Shown here: piece after piece, positions 47,127 through 55,852 of the stretch
How positions within the stretch are numbered: position 1 is the stretch's first letter
Layout of the letters: each line of letters begins with the position of its first letter
Assembly: GCA_027491155.1 (NCBI GenBank)
Contig: JAIXWR010000005.1
Span: 39,723-103,722 of the forward strand
DNA length: 64,000 nt
Direction: 5' to 3'
Source of the DNA: Verrucomicrobiaceae bacterium
GTDB lineage: Bacteria > Verrucomicrobiota > Verrucomicrobiia > Verrucomicrobiales > Akkermansiaceae
Position numbers and translations under genes: made by a program
The notes under the pieces: generated by a model
What the model was told of the DNA's origin: nothing
Seen by the model: the letters and a program-made list of their open reading frames with translations, nothing else
Databases searched by the model: none

Positions 47127-47220
47127 ACCCAGCTAATCTCAAATTACTCTTTTTCAATCAGTTCCAACTCTCACTTGAGGAATCCCTTGGCAGTTGCCAG
47201 CAAAGTTGCCAATTTTGTAC

Positions 47221-48648
47221 GTGGCCCGGCCGAAAAAGCTCATTCATTTCAAGATCACGAAGTTCAAAAACGCGGCTTCGGGCACCAGTTCATGGCGGGT
47301 GACAGGAACGAAAAAAGACGGTACCCGGGTCCGGAAGAATTTCGCCGATCGGGCCGAAGCAGTCCAGGAGCAAGCCGACCTTGAAGTGGAGTTCGCCGGC
47401 GGGCAAGAGCATCGCAAGGCCGCCCGCACCTCGCTCGGACCCAACCAGTTGTCGGACGCGGAAGCGGCAATCAAACTGTTGAACGGGATGAGCCTTTCGA
47501 CGGTGGTCGCCCACTATTTGAATCTTCAGGCGCGGGTCCGGGCCAAGGGAGAGAACTTGGACCAGGCAATCGCGTTCTTCGAGAGCCGGTACCGCCCGGA
47601 GACCCAGTCGATCACGATCCTCAACGCGACCGAGGAATACCTGCGGACGCGACAGGGGCTCTCCGAAGCAACCCGGGCGAACTACAAGACCGGCCTGCTG
47701 CTGCTCCAGAAGAAGGATCCCAACAAACCGGTGCACACCTTCACGGTCGGCGACCTCGAGTCGGCCCTCAAGAATTACAAGAACGTCCGGTCGCAGAGGA
47801 GCTTCCGGCTGATCTTCTCGGTCTTCTTCCGCTGGGCCGTCCGCCACCACTACACGCTGGAGAACCCCTGCGCGCGACTCGACAAGCTGCCGAAAGAAAT
47901 GACCCAGATCGCGATGCTGTCCCTCGAAGAAAGCAAGCGCCTGCTCTATGCGGCCCTGACTTACGGGGACGGCACGGCGGCAACGCCTGTAGCCATCGCG
48001 CTGTTCGCCGGGCTTCGCCCGAGTGAACTCACCGCCCTCAAGGCGGACGACATCGGCGACAAAGTCATCCGGGTGTCCGGCGGCAAGCTGCGCCGGAAAC
48101 TCAAGCGGACAGTACCGATCCCCCCGGTGCTCGCGGACTGGCTCAAGCAGCAGCCCTTCACCGGCGTGCCGGCGGGCTGGATCTATAAGCTCAAGCAACT
48201 CAAGAAAGCCACCAAGGCCGCGAGGTGGGTGCCAGACATCCTCCGGCATACCTCCATCAGCTTCCAGACGGAGCGCGACAAAAACGAGGCCCTAACCGCC
48301 TTCCACTGCGGGACGTCGATCCAAATGATGAACCTCCACTACCGACACACCGTCGACGACGCCAAGGCCGTGAGGGAGTTCTGGAGTTTGACCCCGGCGA
48401 AGGTTCAAGCCACCAAGCCCGAGATTGAGCTACCCGCTGTGCGGAAAATAGCATGGCCTACCAAGGCGGCGCTACGCAAACTCGTCTGGAGCAAGCCGCT
48501 GGTGCATGCTGCAAAAGAGATCGGGGTGTCGGACGTGGCCTTGAAAAAGCGATGCGTAGCTCTCGGGATTGCCACTCCAGTTCAAGGTCATTGGATTCGA
48601 TGCGAAGCTGACGACCCGTTCAGCGCTAGACGCAGCAGCGACTCCTGA
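47221..48648 (+). CDS. Tyrosine recombinase / integrase with C-terminal HTH-like extension
   Basis: ALFAGLRPSELTALKADDI, DILRHTSISF, FHCGTSIQMMNLHYRH; C-terminal WSKPLVHAAKEIGVSDVALKKRCVALGIATPVQGHW; start uncertain (TTG 47194 or GTG 47221). Confidence 0.85.
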   Translation: MARPKKLIHFKITKFKNAASGTSSWRVTGTKKDGTRVRKNFADRAEAVQEQADLEVEFAGGQEHRKAARTSLGPNQLSDAEAAIKLLNGMSLSTVVAHYLNLQARVRAKGENLDQAIAFFESRYRPETQSITILNATEEYLRTRQGLSEATRANYKTGLLLLQKKDPNKPVHTFTVGDLESALKNYKNVRSQRSFRLIFSVFFRWAVRHHYTLENPCARLDKLPKEMTQIAMLSLEESKRLLYAALTYGDGTAATPVAIALFAGLRPSELTALKADDIGDKVIRVSGGKLRRKLKRTVPIPPVLADWLKQQPFTGVPAGWIYKLKQLKKATKAARWVPDILRHTSISFQTERDKNEALTAFHCGTSIQMMNLHYRHTVDDAKAVREFWSLTPAKVQATKPEIELPAVRKIAWPTKAALRKLVWSKPLVHAAKEIGVSDVALKKRCVALGIATPVQGHWIRCEADDPFSARRSSDS

Positions 48649-48652
48649 AGCC

Positions 48653-49225
48653 CTAGGCCTCCGGGGCCTTGTAGGGAAACCGATCGTCAAGAATTTGAAG
48701 TGCCTCTTCGTCCTTCGCTTCGCCCTTGGGCAAGTTGTTCGAGAACCCATGATCCAAGAGCAACTTTCCGAGTCCCTTCAGAAAAGAATCGGAACGGCGC
48801 TTGCGTGAAAGATCGATCGCGATCTTGGTCATTTCCCCCAGAAGGTCCGCGATTCCGACGCTACGAGCATCGGCGTCGAAAATGAGATTGTTCCATACGG
48901 CTTGCTTAAACGACACGGGCTCGATCTGCCTTGGAATACACGTTGGGCTCCATCGAGAACCGTCCGCCGACCTTATTTCATCTGCGGGATCCTTTCCAAG
49001 AAGCCAGTCGCCAGAGACCCCCGTCTTCTCGGAAATCAGAGCTGCCAAGCTCGTCGAGCATTCAATAATTCCGCTTTCAACATTTCTGATCAAGCTCTCC
49101 GAGCGCCCAACAAGATCGGCAAAACCTTTTTGGGTACCGAACTTTTTCAGATGGGGAACACCGGATTGAGCAAGTTCGCGACGAAGCTTCCTAAGGGGGT
49201 GTTCGGGAGGCGGCGGAGGCATCAC
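48653..49225 (-). CDS. XRE-family HTH regulator
   Basis: GFADLVGRSESLIRNVESGIIECSTSLAALISEKTGVSGDWLLGK. Confidence 0.75.
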   Translation of the reverse strand: MMPPPPPEHPLRKLRRELAQSGVPHLKKFGTQKGFADLVGRSESLIRNVESGIIECSTSLAALISEKTGVSGDWLLGKDPADEIRSADGSRWSPTCIPRQIEPVSFKQAVWNNLIFDADARSVGIADLLGEMTKIAIDLSRKRRSDSFLKGLGKLLLDHGFSNNLPKGEAKDEEALQILDDRFPYKAPEA

Positions 49226-49269
49226 TGAAGTCTTCGTGATTCGGCGATATTTTCAACATCGTTCTCACC

Positions 49270-49316
49270 TTAGCGCACTTTTCGGTTGTTTTGGCCTTTT
49301 TTAGCGCTATTGCGCT
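49270..49316. promoter_or_regulatory. Candidate operator region between XRE regulator and 49375 gene
   Basis: TTAGCGC at 49270-49276 and 49301-49307; palindrome AGCGC-TATT-GCGCT at 49303-49316. Confidence 0.5.
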
Positions 49317-49374
49317 TCTTGTAATGAAGCTCACCGCTAAACTCAAACCCTGAACTTCCACTCCCATTGCACGC

Positions 49375-50394
49375 ATGAACACGAAAACCAATAACGCCCC
49401 TACGCGGCGCAACTCTATCGTCATCAAACTGTTGGAGATCGTCACCAAGTATCCGGTGCTCCTTCTCGAATGGATCCTGACCGCCCGGATCCAGTTGCAA
49501 TGGCTTCACCCGTCGTCCTGCCCGCTCGTGATGATCGTGACGAACGATTCCCACGGCAAAACCATCCCTCTGCCTCCTTCGGCTGACCCCTGGATCTTGG
49601 ATCACGCGAGCGGCCACGGCCTCCTCACACCCGATGGGAAGCACCTCAAGGCCGTGTTTCCGCTGACGGCGGTCTCCCTCCCCATCGAAGGATGCGATTT
49701 TTTCGCTGTTCACCCGGCAACTCTCGCCGTGTCCAAATGGTTGGAAATTGACCTCTCATCGATCGCAAGCTTCGGGCAGTGCGTGGTGACGATCCCCAGC
49801 CAAACCCCTGTGCCGGCTGAAATCGTCGATGCTCTCGCTGAACTCTTTTCGGCGTTCCGTAGCGAAGCCGTTCGCGGCTTCGAGGCAACGAACGGCGGCT
49901 TGGACGACACGATCACTCCCGCCGGATTCCTCGAAGCGCTCGACGGCCTCCCTGGCCGGTTTGTGGAAGCGATGCGCACGCTCGCGGAAGAGATCGACCA
50001 CCTTGTGGGTCACATCGCTGCCGTCGCCGGCAGTGCCCATGAGGAGCACGAATTGGAGCTCTGTGATGAGATCAGCAAGGCCGCCATCTGCGCGTTGATT
50101 CCCGGGATCCGTGCCCTCGCGTTCCACGGCTTCGGCTGGCCCATCCTTCCCCCCGCGGATGCGAAGATCTTTCTGGGCAAGATCCGAGACGGGCAACCGG
50201 TGTCCGTCGAGACCATCGCGACCTTCCGCAGCGACCTGGATTCGGAACAACACGAGGAGCTGCTCAGCTTCTTGTTGAAAGCCGGGTTGGTGGCCATGAA
50301 GGACTCGTTGATTTCGGTGGTCGAGCCGGCGGCCTTCCTGGCCGCCCAGTCGGGAACCCTCGCGCCGGGCACTGTAGCCGGCGGCTTTGCCTGA
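49375..50394 (+). CDS. Hypothetical protein
   Basis: 339-aa ORF with coherent composition, divergent from XRE regulator. Confidence 0.6.
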   Translation: MNTKTNNAPTRRNSIVIKLLEIVTKYPVLLLEWILTARIQLQWLHPSSCPLVMIVTNDSHGKTIPLPPSADPWILDHASGHGLLTPDGKHLKAVFPLTAVSLPIEGCDFFAVHPATLAVSKWLEIDLSSIASFGQCVVTIPSQTPVPAEIVDALAELFSAFRSEAVRGFEATNGGLDDTITPAGFLEALDGLPGRFVEAMRTLAEEIDHLVGHIAAVAGSAHEEHELELCDEISKAAICALIPGIRALAFHGFGWPILPPADAKIFLGKIRDGQPVSVETIATFRSDLDSEQHEELLSFLLKAGLVAMKDSLISVVEPAAFLAAQSGTLAPGTVAGGFA

Positions 50395-50470
50395 CCTTTC
50401 CGGGGCGGCCCGCCTCGCGACCGGGGCGGGCCGCTTCTGGTTGCATGAGGTGATGCCGTTATGACCCAAC

Positions 50471-50501
50471 GCCGTCCTACGCCGATCTTTGCCGTCCTAC
50501 G
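50471..50501 (+). repeat. Two direct copies of GCCGTCCTACG, 20-nt period (iteron-like)
   Basis: 50471-50481 and 50491-50501. Confidence 0.6.
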
Positions 50502-50518
50502 ATTTCACCGACTGCCGG

Positions 50519-50540
50519 TGATCTTTAACACTACCGTAAT
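50519..50540 (+). repeat. Left copy of perfect 22-nt inverted repeat TGATCTTTAACACTACCGTAAT
   Basis: Exact reverse complement at 62052-62073. Confidence 0.95.
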
Positions 50541-50609
50541 TCATACCAATTAATCGTGCACCCACCTGCCGACATCCCCCCCGCCGATCATGCCGGTCGC
50601 GCCCCCACG

Positions 50610-51764
50610 ATGCTAGACCGCTCCAAGATCTCCCTGCCTCTCCTTGAAATCCATCCCGACCTCGTTCGCGCCCCGGACCAGTTCGCGAGGGACCATGGAT
50701 TCCCCCTGCTGGACTGGCAGCCCAAGACCAGCAGAAAAACCAAAGACGGCTACCAACGACGGACCGCGAAGCTGTCACCCCTCGCCGACGACATCGTTGT
50801 TGTTTGGACCGTAAGGAAGGGAGATCGCTACTTCGCGGTGTACGTTGAATTCAATCCGGGCGGCCTGCTGTTCGGCCACAACGGCATCCCCATCGACAGT
50901 CCTCGCCTGCTCTGCGCGGCACTGAGCGAACTTGTCGCGGTCATGAAGCTGCTCCTTCGCAACACTTCGGATGCGGATCTCGTTGTTCCCGGGGTCAAGC
51001 GTGGCGGTGGATCCTACTGGTCCAGTCTCGAGATCCAGGTGAATCTCCACGACCCATCGGGGGCTCTTTTCCAGGCCTGCGCGAACGCGTCCCACTCCCG
51101 CATCCGAAGGCCTGCGTTTCACGTCAGCGGGGAAAGCAGGAAACTGCGCGGGACGAACCTCATTGTGAACATCTACCGCAAGGACCGCGAAATGGGCAAG
51201 CTGGCCCGCAAGTTCGAGATCGAGACACCCGCCGACATTCTCCGCATCGAGTATACCTTGAAAGCCGCCAAGCTGGCCCACTACTTCAATACGGATGGCG
51301 GCAATCTGAAGTCCTTCACCCTCGACCAGCTCTCCGCGGTTCACCGGCAGATCACCTCGGAACTTCGGGGGGTATTCAAACCCCTCACCTCCAAGAAACC
51401 TGCGGCGACGGCGCATGCACGGTTCATCGCCACGTTGGCCATGAGGAGCCTGGCCACAGCGGACGATCTGATCGAGGACTATCTTGCGGTGGGTGGCGGA
51501 AACCGCAACACCCGGAGCCAGCTACGGAAACAGGTAATCGCCCTGCTGGAGCAAGCGAGCACCACCTCGTTCGAGGATGTCTTCACAGATCAGGCCTACG
51601 TCCTACAGCCCCGCATTCGCATCCCAGAGCTAGAGGACAAATTCCGTAACGCAAGGCTCAGCACGGGCACCGACAAGCGGATCCACGAGATCTACGGAAA
51701 GCCCCGTCGCGAAGATCTTTTCGTTCCTCATGTCTCCGTCGACGACCTTTGCCCGCTCAACTGA
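50610..51764 (+). CDS. Replication initiation-like protein (phage/plasmid gene II/X-like)
   Basis: EFNPGGLLFGHNGIPIDSPRLL and NIYRKDREMGKLARKFEIETPADILRIEYTLKAAKLA resemble gene II/X Rep motifs. Confidence 0.55.
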   Translation: MLDRSKISLPLLEIHPDLVRAPDQFARDHGFPLLDWQPKTSRKTKDGYQRRTAKLSPLADDIVVVWTVRKGDRYFAVYVEFNPGGLLFGHNGIPIDSPRLLCAALSELVAVMKLLLRNTSDADLVVPGVKRGGGSYWSSLEIQVNLHDPSGALFQACANASHSRIRRPAFHVSGESRKLRGTNLIVNIYRKDREMGKLARKFEIETPADILRIEYTLKAAKLAHYFNTDGGNLKSFTLDQLSAVHRQITSELRGVFKPLTSKKPAATAHARFIATLAMRSLATADDLIEDYLAVGGGNRNTRSQLRKQVIALLEQASTTSFEDVFTDQAYVLQPRIRIPELEDKFRNARLSTGTDKRIHEIYGKPRREDLFVPHVSVDDLCPLN

Positions 51765-51783
51765 AACCCATTTTCCAATAGCC

Positions 51784-53187
51784 ATGGAACCTCCGCCAAT
51801 CCCACCCGAGGCCCTCCACCTCCTCCGCAGCTTCGACTACGCCACCCTCGGAGACAGCAACGCCGTCGCCGGGATGAACGTGCTCACCTCGATGTGCTGC
51901 ACCCTCGCAGCGGTCGCCGGACCTCAAGCGGCGATCGTCACCGACCAGGGCGAATCCCGCCCCGTCGGGATCAACTTGCTCGCAGCAGGTTCCCTGTCAG
52001 CGGAACAGGTCGCGTCGCGGGTCCTGGAGCCCCTCCGCGTGCTCCAGAACAATCTCTCGCAAAACACCATGCAGGCGGCGGCAAAATCGGACAGCCACCT
52101 GAGCAAGAATATGCCGGGCACGGTGGGACCGCCGAAGTCCCCCATCACCCCGGAGCACCTGGCATCGGCCGAGGACTCGATGTTGCTCGGCTCGCTCATG
52201 CCGTCTGAATTTGTGGGAGAGAGCTTCCTGAATGGCGCTGCACGCATTCTCCGCCGCAACGCCCTGAGCGGAGGTGCGGAGGTGCTGTATCGCCCCGGCT
52301 TCTACTTCGAGGGCAGCAGCCCGGATCTGCTCTCCGGCCAGCTCGTGCACTGCCACAAGCAGCACCCGCTGGTTCACTTCCCCATCGGCGAACTCGCTCA
52401 GCTTTCCCGGGTGGAAGGAACCTGCCTCGGCATCATGGACGGCTGCTCCCTGCCGGGCAAAGTGCCCATCCACGTCAAGGGCTACGTGGTCGCCCGCACG
52501 TCGGCAGAGGTGCTGAAGCGCTTCGTCGAGTCGCGAGACGACGTCAGTTGGACCTACCGCACGCTGTGGCTCGTCGAAGACCCGCTCGGGCCACGTGGTC
52601 CCCAAGTCGCCGATCAGGTCCGCCTGGACCGCGTGCAGCAGCGCTACACCTCTGCGTTGGAGTCGCTCCTTGCCAACCGGTTCGGCGAGGGCCCAGCCCC
52701 GACGATTAGGGGAGACATCTCCGTGGAGCAGAATCGCGTTGTGAAGCACCTCGTGCAGCTCGACCGGGACCTTCCCGGCATCGCGGGCACGCTGATGAAC
52801 CTCTTCCCCACGCTGGTGTTCGGGCTGCACCACATCGCCAGCAGCGGGCCTGCTCCCAAAGGCTTCAAGTGGGATTGCAGGTCGGCCGCCCTTCTCGCCA
52901 TCCACCTTGCCGACCGCATGGCGCACTCGTTCAAGCTGATGCGCTACGCCGAGTTCTTGGCAACGAAGGAGCGGATTTCAGCTTTCATCCTTCAGAAGCT
53001 GGCAGAGCACCCCCATACCGCCCGTGAACTCACCCGCCGGCACAACAAACTGCCGATGCCTTGGTGCCGCCAAGCTCTTGAGGAGCTTCATGCCGGGGGG
53101 CTTGTTACCCTCGAAGGCGACAAGTGGCAGGTCGTCGACCGCCCCGCTCTTTCCAACACCCGCCCCCCGGTGATCGATGTCGGCTAA
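51784..53187 (+). CDS. Hypothetical protein (485 aa) with C-terminal winged-helix-like segment
   Basis: ORF; C-terminus ISAFILQKLAEHPHTARELTRRHNKLPMPWCRQALEELHAGGLVTLEGDKWQVV. Confidence 0.7.
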   Translation: MEPPPIPPEALHLLRSFDYATLGDSNAVAGMNVLTSMCCTLAAVAGPQAAIVTDQGESRPVGINLLAAGSLSAEQVASRVLEPLRVLQNNLSQNTMQAAAKSDSHLSKNMPGTVGPPKSPITPEHLASAEDSMLLGSLMPSEFVGESFLNGAARILRRNALSGGAEVLYRPGFYFEGSSPDLLSGQLVHCHKQHPLVHFPIGELAQLSRVEGTCLGIMDGCSLPGKVPIHVKGYVVARTSAEVLKRFVESRDDVSWTYRTLWLVEDPLGPRGPQVADQVRLDRVQQRYTSALESLLANRFGEGPAPTIRGDISVEQNRVVKHLVQLDRDLPGIAGTLMNLFPTLVFGLHHIASSGPAPKGFKWDCRSAALLAIHLADRMAHSFKLMRYAEFLATKERISAFILQKLAEHPHTARELTRRHNKLPMPWCRQALEELHAGGLVTLEGDKWQVVDRPALSNTRPPVIDVG

Positions 53188-54643
53188 CCTGATCACCTGG
53201 AACATGGCGGCCGCGGGCAAGGATCCGGTGCGCGCGCTCACCGGGCTGCTCCACCGCTTCCCGGAGCACGACATGTCGCGCTCCCAGTTGGCAGCATCGC
53301 TCCTCCTCTCGATGTGGCAGCTTGGAGGACCGACTTTCTCCCCCACCCCGCCCTCCTTCCTGCTGGTCGACGCCAACGGGGAGAAGGACGCCGTGTGGCA
53401 GGCGCTTGCTGGGATGCTCAAGTCGCCGCTGGCACCGATCGAGGCGGCACCCGCCAAGTCCCTGCCGTCCGATCCCAACAACCTGTTCCGGGGAAAACCC
53501 GAACTGAGCCGCAGGACCATGCTGGCCGCGATTGCCACGCGCGAGAAGCTGGTGAGGCAGGGCTACCCGCCCGACGTGATCCACATGCAGTTGAAGAAGT
53601 GGCGGGAACAATGGCACCAGTGCAAGCCGGAGGCCTTCCCGGCGACGGAGATCAACCACTACTCCAAGGCCCACGACCCGGATTTCGGATGGGTCACCCA
53701 CGCCGACGATCACATCTCCCTTTTGGTCTGCGGTCCGAAGAGCGAAGCCGAACTCCGTCGCGATCTGCTGGACGAGCAATCGAAGCTTCACCTTCCCCAG
53801 GGCGTCCGCGACGACCTCAGCCGCTGGGACAAGAAGCTCGCGCTGATGGGAAGGATCACCGTCAAGAGCTGGGACACGTCCCTGGCAGACGGCTTGCTCG
53901 GCGGCCCCTTGCCCGTCGTATTCCTCCCCCACCTGTCTCCACCGCCCCCTGATGCCGGGCCGCACCCGGATGCCGGCCTCCTGGCCTCCATGGTGAGCTA
54001 CTTCACCCGGCACCAGCGCAACCACTGCCCGCCCGCGAGGGCTGACCTCCACCTCATGCCGATGGATGGAGAACCCGCGATCTACGCCGACCTGATCCTG
54101 AGAGCGTCGGCCGGGCTCCCCGGCGACCGCAGCTTCGGCCTCCAGCTTCTTATCCGCGAGCTTCAACTGGTGGTCTTTCGACTGTGCCTATGGCTTCTGC
54201 CAGCCGAACAGAAATCCGGCGCCAGCCAGGCTGAAGCTTTGCATCACCTGAGTCGCGACCTCTACGTCACCGCCCTCCGTGGCATTGCCTACGGGGTGGC
54301 GGCGCTGGGCTTCCACGGCCGTGGCATCGGCCTCGGCACCGACAGGACGGCAGCCATTCAAGTTCTTACCCACTTGAGGACCGCAGGCCCATGCAGCCGG
54401 CGCGACCTCCAGCGCAAGCTCTACAAGCTGGATAAGATGGAACGGGACCGCCTGCTGTCCCGGCTGGTGGCGGCATCTTTGGTTTCAACCGCGGGTAGGG
54501 ACGTGGAAGCGGTTCCCCTCGGCGACTATCTGATGGGGATCCCCGGCAGGCTGCGATTCCCCCTTCCGACACTCGCCACCACCCCCGCCTACATGGCCGG
54601 AATGAAGGACGGCGGGGCCTCCCAGGCAGGCGCGATGAAGTGA
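53177..54643 (+). CDS. Hypothetical protein (488 aa) with C-terminal winged-helix-like segment
   Basis: ORF overlapping upstream stop by 11 nt; C-terminus AIQVLTHLRTAGPCSRRDLQRKLYKLDKMERDRLLSRLVAASLVSTAG. Confidence 0.7.
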   Translation: MSANLITWNMAAAGKDPVRALTGLLHRFPEHDMSRSQLAASLLLSMWQLGGPTFSPTPPSFLLVDANGEKDAVWQALAGMLKSPLAPIEAAPAKSLPSDPNNLFRGKPELSRRTMLAAIATREKLVRQGYPPDVIHMQLKKWREQWHQCKPEAFPATEINHYSKAHDPDFGWVTHADDHISLLVCGPKSEAELRRDLLDEQSKLHLPQGVRDDLSRWDKKLALMGRITVKSWDTSLADGLLGGPLPVVFLPHLSPPPPDAGPHPDAGLLASMVSYFTRHQRNHCPPARADLHLMPMDGEPAIYADLILRASAGLPGDRSFGLQLLIRELQLVVFRLCLWLLPAEQKSGASQAEALHHLSRDLYVTALRGIAYGVAALGFHGRGIGLGTDRTAAIQVLTHLRTAGPCSRRDLQRKLYKLDKMERDRLLSRLVAASLVSTAGRDVEAVPLGDYLMGIPGRLRFPLPTLATTPAYMAGMKDGGASQAGAMK

Positions 54644-55013
54644 TGGCCCGAGTCCGGGGGATACCCGCGGGCGAGCGTAGCTCGCGCACGCGGGAGTCTC
54701 CCCACCGCGAAGCTCGCTACCCACCCTTCACGCCGCGACTGATGCGACAGCGGTCCCGGGAAACAATCCCATTACAACCCGATTTGACTCCGATGATTGT
54801 CGCGACTGTCAAGAGAAGCGCCCCACTCCACGGCGACCAACACCGCAGGAGCAAAAAAATGGCACTGCGCCCACTGCATCCAAGCTGCACCGCTTGCATC
54901 GTGACACCCGGCACACCGCTGCGCGTCACCGGAAACCAGAGTGGAGTGTCCCCCCTCAAGCGCAATTCCCGGCCCCGGAGTGTCATTAGAAGTTGAAACA
55001 CCCCCACATTTCC

Positions 55014-55211
55014 ATGCCCCGCGACCTATACTCCCCGAAATTGTCAAACGACGTGGTCCGCGCCCTCTACCGGGAAGGACAACGTCGCCGACAGCCCATG
55101 ACGCGCGTCGCCGATGACCTGCTCCGGCAGGCTCTCGCCGCCGCCGACAACGACCGTCCCGTGCTCCGCCTCTGCGAAGAGGAACCGGTGCGCGACCGTC
55201 AGGTCGCCTGA
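55014..55211 (+). CDS. Small ribbon-helix-helix-like protein
   Basis: MPRDLYSPKLSNDVVRALYREGQRRRQPMTRVADDLLRQAL. Confidence 0.55.
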   Translation: MPRDLYSPKLSNDVVRALYREGQRRRQPMTRVADDLLRQALAAADNDRPVLRLCEEEPVRDRQVA

Positions 55212-55236
55212 AACATCCCCCACCCCCGTCCGGCGA

Positions 55237-55269
55237 AAGCCCCGGTCCTCCCCATGAGGTCCGGGGCTT
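55237..55269 (+). terminator. Hairpin/terminator-like
   Basis: AAGCCCCGG-T-CCTC-CCCAT-GAGG-T-CCGGGGCTT. Confidence 0.6.
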
Positions 55270-55324
55270 CGTCGTGTCGGGGATCCACAGTCCCACCCCA
55301 CATCAACCCCAAAACTAATCAGCC

Positions 55325-55852
55325 ATGGCCATCAAACTTGTCGCCAATTACAGCAAGCGCCTGGGCCTCCCGGGCTACTCCAGCCACCAGTTCAGTATCG
55401 AGATCGAGACCGAACTTGTGACCACCGACGACGTGGCCGCCGAGTCGGCCCGCATCTACGAGCTCCTCCAGACCAACGTCGACGAGCAGATCCGCACCAC
55501 CGGATTCGTTCCTCCTACCGGCTACGGTTGTGAGGAAAGCCCGCCGGCACCATCCGCCAATGGGCACACCAACGGTGCGAGCCGTCCCCCGGCAAACACC
55601 GAGTGGAAGTGCACCGCCAAGCAGCGCGAGCTGATTGAGAACCTCGTCGCCGAGCACCACCTCGAAAAGACCGTGGTGGAGAACCTTGCCGTCGAGCGCT
55701 TCGGCAAGGGCGTCCGCCAGCTCAACAAGGTCGAGGCCTCCGGGCTGATCGACGAGTTGCTCGACACCCACGGCGGACAGCAGCGTCCTGCTACCAACGG
55801 CCGGCGCTCCGCCTACGCCGGGGTGAACGGAAACGCGGGAGGTCGCCGATGA
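55325..55852 (+). CDS. Hypothetical element protein
   Basis: MAIKLVANYSKRLGLPGYSSHQFSIEIETELV...; ORF preceded by A/C-rich leader; ATGA overlap with next gene. Confidence 0.7.
   Translation: MAIKLVANYSKRLGLPGYSSHQFSIEIETELVTTDDVAAESARIYELLQTNVDEQIRTTGFVPPTGYGCEESPPAPSANGHTNGASRPPANTEWKCTAKQRELIENLVAEHHLEKTVVENLAVERFGKGVRQLNKVEASGLIDELLDTHGGQQRPATNGRRSAYAGVNGNAGGRR

Noticed and set aside
47080-47155. Intact tRNA-Ala
   Set aside because: No D-arm or matching 5' acceptor; only the 3' portion folds, and an integrase is adjacent.
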